Both the position numbers and the translations under genes were made by a program. 7,178 bases of DNA from the NCBI GenBank assembly GCA_002327525.1, contig DCWG01000109.1, forward strand, positions 42,077 through 49,254, written 5' to 3'. The notes beneath the pieces were generated by a model, which saw nothing but the letters and a program-made list of their open reading frames with translations, did no database searches and was not told the origin of the DNA. Positions 6,356-7,178 of this stretch are shown piece by piece (the first letter of the stretch is position 1; the number at the start of each line of letters is the position of its first letter). Source of the DNA: Gammaproteobacteria bacterium UBA2168. GTDB taxonomy: Bacteria > Pseudomonadota > Gammaproteobacteria > Pseudomonadales > Azotimanducaceae.

Positions 6356-6844
6356 ATGCTCAACCGCAGAAAACTGCTAGCAGGAACCGCCATCGGAGCG
6401 GCGGGGTTCACGCTGCCACGAACCGTCTTTGCCGACGGGCACGCTCAGGCAATGAAGGCCTCTGCGCTGATCTACATCACGCCGATACAGACGAGCGGCG
6501 CGGAGAGCGGCTGCCAGGCCGAGGTTTGGTTCGCAGCGCTCGATGGCGACATGTACGTGGTGACGTCGTTAGAGACATGGCGCGCGCAAGCCGTGCGCGA
6601 GGGTTTGACGTCGGCGCGAGTGTGGATCGGCGATGTGGGCCCGTGGAAAGGATCCAACGGCGGGTACAAGGCGCTGCCGCGCGTGGAGACCATGGCTGCG
6701 TACACCACCGATACTGCGACACAGGAGCGTGTGCTCGCAGTGATGGGCGCTAAGTACTCACGAGAGTGGGGCATGTGGGGCCCGCGCTTTCGCAATGGTC
6801 TGGCGGATGGATCGCGCGTCATGTTGAGATACCGTCTCCTGTGA
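6356..6844 (+). CDS. Tat-exported protein with probable split-barrel flavin-type fold
   Basis: The 162-residue precursor starts MLNRRKLLAGTAIGAAGFTL, a twin-arginine signal (Arg4-Arg5) followed by a hydrophobic stretch, with likely cleavage after VFA at about residue 26. Tat export normally carries folded, often cofactor-loaded proteins to the periplasm. The mature region has EVWFAALDGDMYVVTSLETW (residues 45-64), then RAQAVREGL, ARVWIGDVGPWKG, and a C-terminal KYSREWGMWGPRFRNGLADG followed by SRVMLRYRLL. I associate this layout with small pyridoxamine phosphate oxidase-like or deazaflavin nitroreductase-like split barrels, but I cannot show a bound cofactor. ATG 6356 follows GGAGG at 6344-6348; the in-frame GTG at 6350 is too close to that site. 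It sits between fumarase and a crotonase gene on the same strand. Its role is unknown. Confidence 0.85.
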   Translation: MLNRRKLLAGTAIGAAGFTLPRTVFADGHAQAMKASALIYITPIQTSGAESGCQAEVWFAALDGDMYVVTSLETWRAQAVREGLTSARVWIGDVGPWKGSNGGYKALPRVETMAAYTTDTATQERVLAVMGAKYSREWGMWGPRFRNGLADGSRVMLRYRLL

Positions 6845-6890
6845 TCACACAACGCTTCGAGAGAACAAACCCGACGACCCTGAAGGGCAG

Positions 6891-6896
6891 AGGAGG
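6891..6896 (+). promoter_or_regulatory. Strong ribosome binding site that fixes the crotonase GTG start
   Basis: A full AGGAGG lies 6 bases before GTG 6903-6905. No ATG of the same frame is placed suitably, since the first in-frame ATG is well inside the conserved N-terminal strand region. This supports GTG as the real initiation codon. Confidence 0.75.
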
Positions 6897-6902
6897 AACC
6901 CC

Positions 6903-7178
6903 GTGGCTTTTGAGAACATCATCTACGAGCTAGAAGATGGCATCGCAACCATCACCTTCAACCGGCCGGAGATGCTGAACGCATTCGATGGAATCATGTT
7001 TCGTGAATTCATGGAGGCCTTCGATCTCACAGACACCGACGATGATGTGGGGGCTGTAATCATCACCGGTGCGGGCCGTGGTTTCTGTGCGGGTGCGGAT
7101 CTGTCCCGGGGGGATGCCACCTGGGAGGGTCACGAAGAAGCGCTGGAGAAGTCGAAGAAAGGTGACGGCGGAGGCGAA
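6903..7178 (+). CDS. Enoyl-CoA hydratase/isomerase (crotonase) family protein, partial
   Basis: The first 92 codons run off the window edge in frame with no stop. The sequence begins MAFENIIYELEDGIATITFN, followed by RPEMLNAFDG (21-30), DDDVGAVIITGAGRGFCAGA (46-65) and DLS. The NRPxxxNAF block and the GRGFCAGADL segment, which forms the first half of the CoA thioester oxyanion hole, are the hallmarks of the crotonase superfamily. Members hydrate or isomerise acyl-CoA thioesters in the cytoplasm, most often in beta-oxidation. The C-terminal half with the catalytic Glu positions lies outside the window, so hydratase, isomerase and other reactions cannot be separated. The residues after GADLSRG are rich in Glu, Lys and Gly, a variable loop in this family. 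It lies 58 bases after the Tat-exported protein gene, in the same direction. Confidence 0.93.
   Translation, partial: MAFENIIYELEDGIATITFNRPEMLNAFDGIMFREFMEAFDLTDTDDDVGAVIITGAGRGFCAGADLSRGDATWEGHEEALEKSKKGDGGGE

Overview
The window looks like a chromosomal segment from a GC-rich (roughly 55-60% by eye) Gammaproteobacterium. The best clue is the fumarase. Its N-terminus (MTVIKQDDLIQS, then QFISYYHPVDFI) is the form I know from Pseudomonas-type single-chain class I fumarases. Lipoprotein signals, a Tat signal and Gram-negative style gene packing fit. Nothing in the sequence fixes genus or habitat. I see no rRNA, tRNA, CRISPR array, insertion sequence or phage gene.

Layout. 74-703 (-) is an intact cytoplasmic beta-carbonic anhydrase. 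709-1323 holds no intact gene. Read on the minus strand it is a row of broken pieces: the N-terminal part of a GNAT acetyltransferase with an in-frame TAG, the C-terminal two membrane helices of an unidentified protein, and an N-terminal slice of an orotate phosphoribosyltransferase with no start codon. 1495-1944 (+) encodes a small lipoprotein with a probable split-barrel fold. 2054-2416 (-) is a MerC-like four-helix membrane protein. 2492-4695 (-) is a two-gene unit: a CurA-like NADP-dependent oxidoreductase whose stop overlaps the TTG start of a lipoprotein membrane dipeptidase (M19), followed by a hairpin terminator. 4797-6317 (+) is fumarase. It is followed in the same direction by a Tat-exported split-barrel protein (6356-6844) and the start of a crotonase-family protein (6903 to the window edge).

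How the genes relate. The oxidoreductase and dipeptidase are almost certainly co-transcribed and translationally coupled, but no shared pathway is obvious. Fumarase (TCA cycle) and the crotonase (possibly fatty acid oxidation) are central metabolism, with the exported protein between them. Four of the eight intact or partial genes appear to use GTG or TTG starts.

I did not find a new defence, mobile or biosynthetic system. The points most worth a second look are the gene graveyard at 709-1323 and the pair of differently exported split-barrel-like proteins.
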